From RPQJ01 sp963700045 (lineage in GTDB: Bacteria; Pseudomonadota; Gammaproteobacteria; Steroidobacterales; Steroidobacteraceae), in assembly GCA_963700045.1 (NCBI GenBank), contig CAVOWK010000002.1, positions 61,600 to 125,599 of the forward strand: a stretch of DNA of 64,000 nucleotides, given 5' to 3'. Position numbers and translations under genes: made by a program. Of the stretch, positions 63,182-64,000 are shown piece after piece (within the stretch, counting starts at the first letter, position 1; each line of letters starts with the position of its first letter). The notes beneath the pieces were generated by a model, which worked only from the letters and a program-made list of their open reading frames with translations, ran no database searches and was not told the origin of the DNA.

Positions 63182-63227
63182 TTGCGCCTGTTCGCTGGCG
63201 CGGATATACTCGTTCTAATTGTATATC
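63182..63227 (+). promoter_or_regulatory. vapBC promoter and inverted-repeat operator
   Basis: TTGCGC (63182-63187) and TATACT (63205-63210) are 17 bp apart, a good sigma-70 promoter. GATATAC (63203-63209) and GTATATC (63221-63227) form perfect seven-base inverted arms around an 11-base spacer, covering the -10 and start site. AbrB-type VapB antitoxins usually repress at such a site. Confidence 0.7.
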
Positions 63228-63230
63228 TAG

Positions 63231-63476
63231 ATGAGTCAGGCCATGCAGGTCTCCAAATGGGGTAACAGCCTCGCGGTTCGCCTTCCCGCCGCGGTGGTCG
63301 AGGCACTGGGTCTGAAGGAAGGCGACCAGCTCGAGATCCAGGTCGCGGGCAGGAAGGCGTTCGAGGTGTCCAGGGCGCCCAATGCCCGGGAGCTCCTCGC
63401 GCGGCTGCACAAGTTCCGCGGCCGGCTCCCCGCCTCGTTCAAGTTCGACCGTCTCGAGGCCAATGAGCGGCGCTGA
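63231..63476 (+). CDS. vapB: VapB-type antitoxin (AbrB/SpoVT fold)
   Basis: An 81-residue antitoxin. The N-terminal AbrB/MazE-like swapped-hairpin reads MQVSKWGNSLAVRLPAAVVEALGLKEGDQLEIQVAGRKAFEV, then a helical, charged tail ARELLARLHKFRGRLPASFKFDRLEANERR that neutralises the toxin. ATG 63231 or the in-frame ATG 63243 can start it; the family usually begins at MQVSKWGN. The last 14 bp overlap vapC. Confidence 0.9.
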   Translation: MSQAMQVSKWGNSLAVRLPAAVVEALGLKEGDQLEIQVAGRKAFEVSRAPNARELLARLHKFRGRLPASFKFDRLEANERR

Positions 63477-63873
63477 CGCGTTCTTCGACACCAGCGTCCT
63501 GCTGTATCTGCTGTCGCAGGATTCGGCGAAGGCCGATCGCGTCGAAGCGCTGCTCGCCGAACGCGGCACCATCAGCGTCCAGGTCTTGAACGAATTTGCG
63601 GCGGTCGCCCTCCGTAAGCTCAAGATGCCGCTGCCCGAGGTCAGGGAAGTCCTCGACACGATCCGTGCGGTCTGCGACGTGGTTCCGGTGACCGTCGAGA
63701 CCCACGACCGGGCGCTGGCCATCGTCGAGCGCTACGGCTTCTCGCTGTACGACTCGCTGCTGATCGCAGCGGCGCTGCTTGCCGGCAGCAAGCGCCTGTA
63801 CTGCGAGGACCTGCAGCACTACCAGCTCATCGATCGCCAGTTGCGCATCGTCAATCCCTTCATCGCACGCTGA
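63463..63873 (+). CDS. vapC: VapC-type PIN-domain toxin
   Basis: A 136-residue PIN-domain ribonuclease. Acidic metal ligands are visible in AFFDTSVLLYLL (Asp9), LNEFAAV (Glu), and YGFSLYDSLLIAAAL (Asp), the four-acid site of VapC enzymes that cleave RNA. ATG 63463 lies within the vapB coding region (14-bp overlap), the normal antitoxin-first order. The downstream 127 bp to the window end contain no complete gene. Confidence 0.92.
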   Translation: MSGADAFFDTSVLLYLLSQDSAKADRVEALLAERGTISVQVLNEFAAVALRKLKMPLPEVREVLDTIRAVCDVVPVTVETHDRALAIVERYGFSLYDSLLIAAALLAGSKRLYCEDLQHYQLIDRQLRIVNPFIAR

Positions 63874-64000
63874 GCCCCAGGCCCGGGCGACGGAGCGCCG
63901 CTTCAGTCGCTGCGCGGGTCGCGAAGCAAACGCCAGTCTCGGCATTCATTGCTACGGACAACCAATCCGAGGCGTCGCCCTGCGACGCGAGCTGCGCAGC

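Noticed and set aside
63903..64000. Possible C-terminal end of a minus-strand gene entering from the right (ends RLLRDPRSD-stop)
   Set aside because: About 32 codons are open to the window edge with no recognisable motif; too short to support.

Overview
This is a high-GC chromosomal stretch (roughly two thirds G+C by eye) from a free-living Gammaproteobacterium. The dnaX-ybaB-recR block with the 4.5S RNA gene beside dnaX, the divergent ppsR/ppsA pair, a YqiB-type DUF1249 protein, HemG, AhpCF and a DUF3149 mini-protein all fit. Three wax-ester synthase/DGAT genes, fatty-acid enzymes and several secreted peptidases suggest a Xanthomonadales/Nevskiales/Steroidobacter-like environmental organism. 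That placement is an inference from gene content only.

Layout. 0-5 kb: the end of one RND efflux permease and a second, frame-broken RND permease, then a coiled-coil protein and yqiB. 4.9-5.1 kb: a 242-bp nested inverted-repeat element. 5.2-8.4 kb: ppsR and ppsA, control and synthesis of PEP. 8.5-11.7 kb: a Sel1-like periplasmic protein, recR, ybaB, dnaX and ffs. 11.7-16.6 kb: M20 amidohydrolase, queF and pepF with overlapping ends, and an alpha/beta hydrolase. 16.65-16.8 kb: mirrored 9-bp tandem repeats between convergent genes. 16.8-21.2 kb: a lipid operon (SDR, acyl-CoA dehydrogenase, SDR, WS/DGAT). 21.3-26.9 kb: LysR regulator, M64 peptidase, MgtC/DUF4010 membrane protein, PrsW-type protease and CHRD protein in one direction. 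27-30 kb: amidohydrolase, then ahpCF behind an OxyR-like site. 30-40 kb: hemG, alkaline phosphatase, ornithine-cyclodeaminase-like enzyme, RRM protein, IF-1, and ppc 2 bp behind an unknown membrane protein. 40.5-49 kb: LLM oxidoreductase, DUF302, BON lipoprotein, two more WS/DGATs, an SDR, a PH-domain protein and an acyl-CoA synthetase. 49.1-50.2 kb: small accessory genes and an SDR scar. 50.4-53.4 kb: glgA and a GH57 protein. 53.4-64 kb: an accessory region with a broken HAF-repeat surface protein, a broken Crp/Fnr regulator, an SOS-boxed DUF222/HNH nuclease, GST, a CFI-box surface protein, an orphan XRE protein, ParDE, a lipoprotein alkylsulfatase and VapBC.

Metabolic themes are carbon storage (WS/DGATs, acyl-CoA handling, glycogen synthase with GH57), the PEP node (ppsA, ppsR, ppc) and peroxide defence (ahpCF). 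The most notable signals are a near-consensus LexA box on the HNH nuclease gene; a 49-bp direct repeat holding an 18-bp palindrome, one copy inside that gene and the other 2.8 kb away; and the nested inverted-repeat element before ppsR.

Five genes are broken by single-base frame slips, nearly all in the +1 direction. This looks more like base-calling error than five independent gene losses, so those five should be read as probably intact in the cell.
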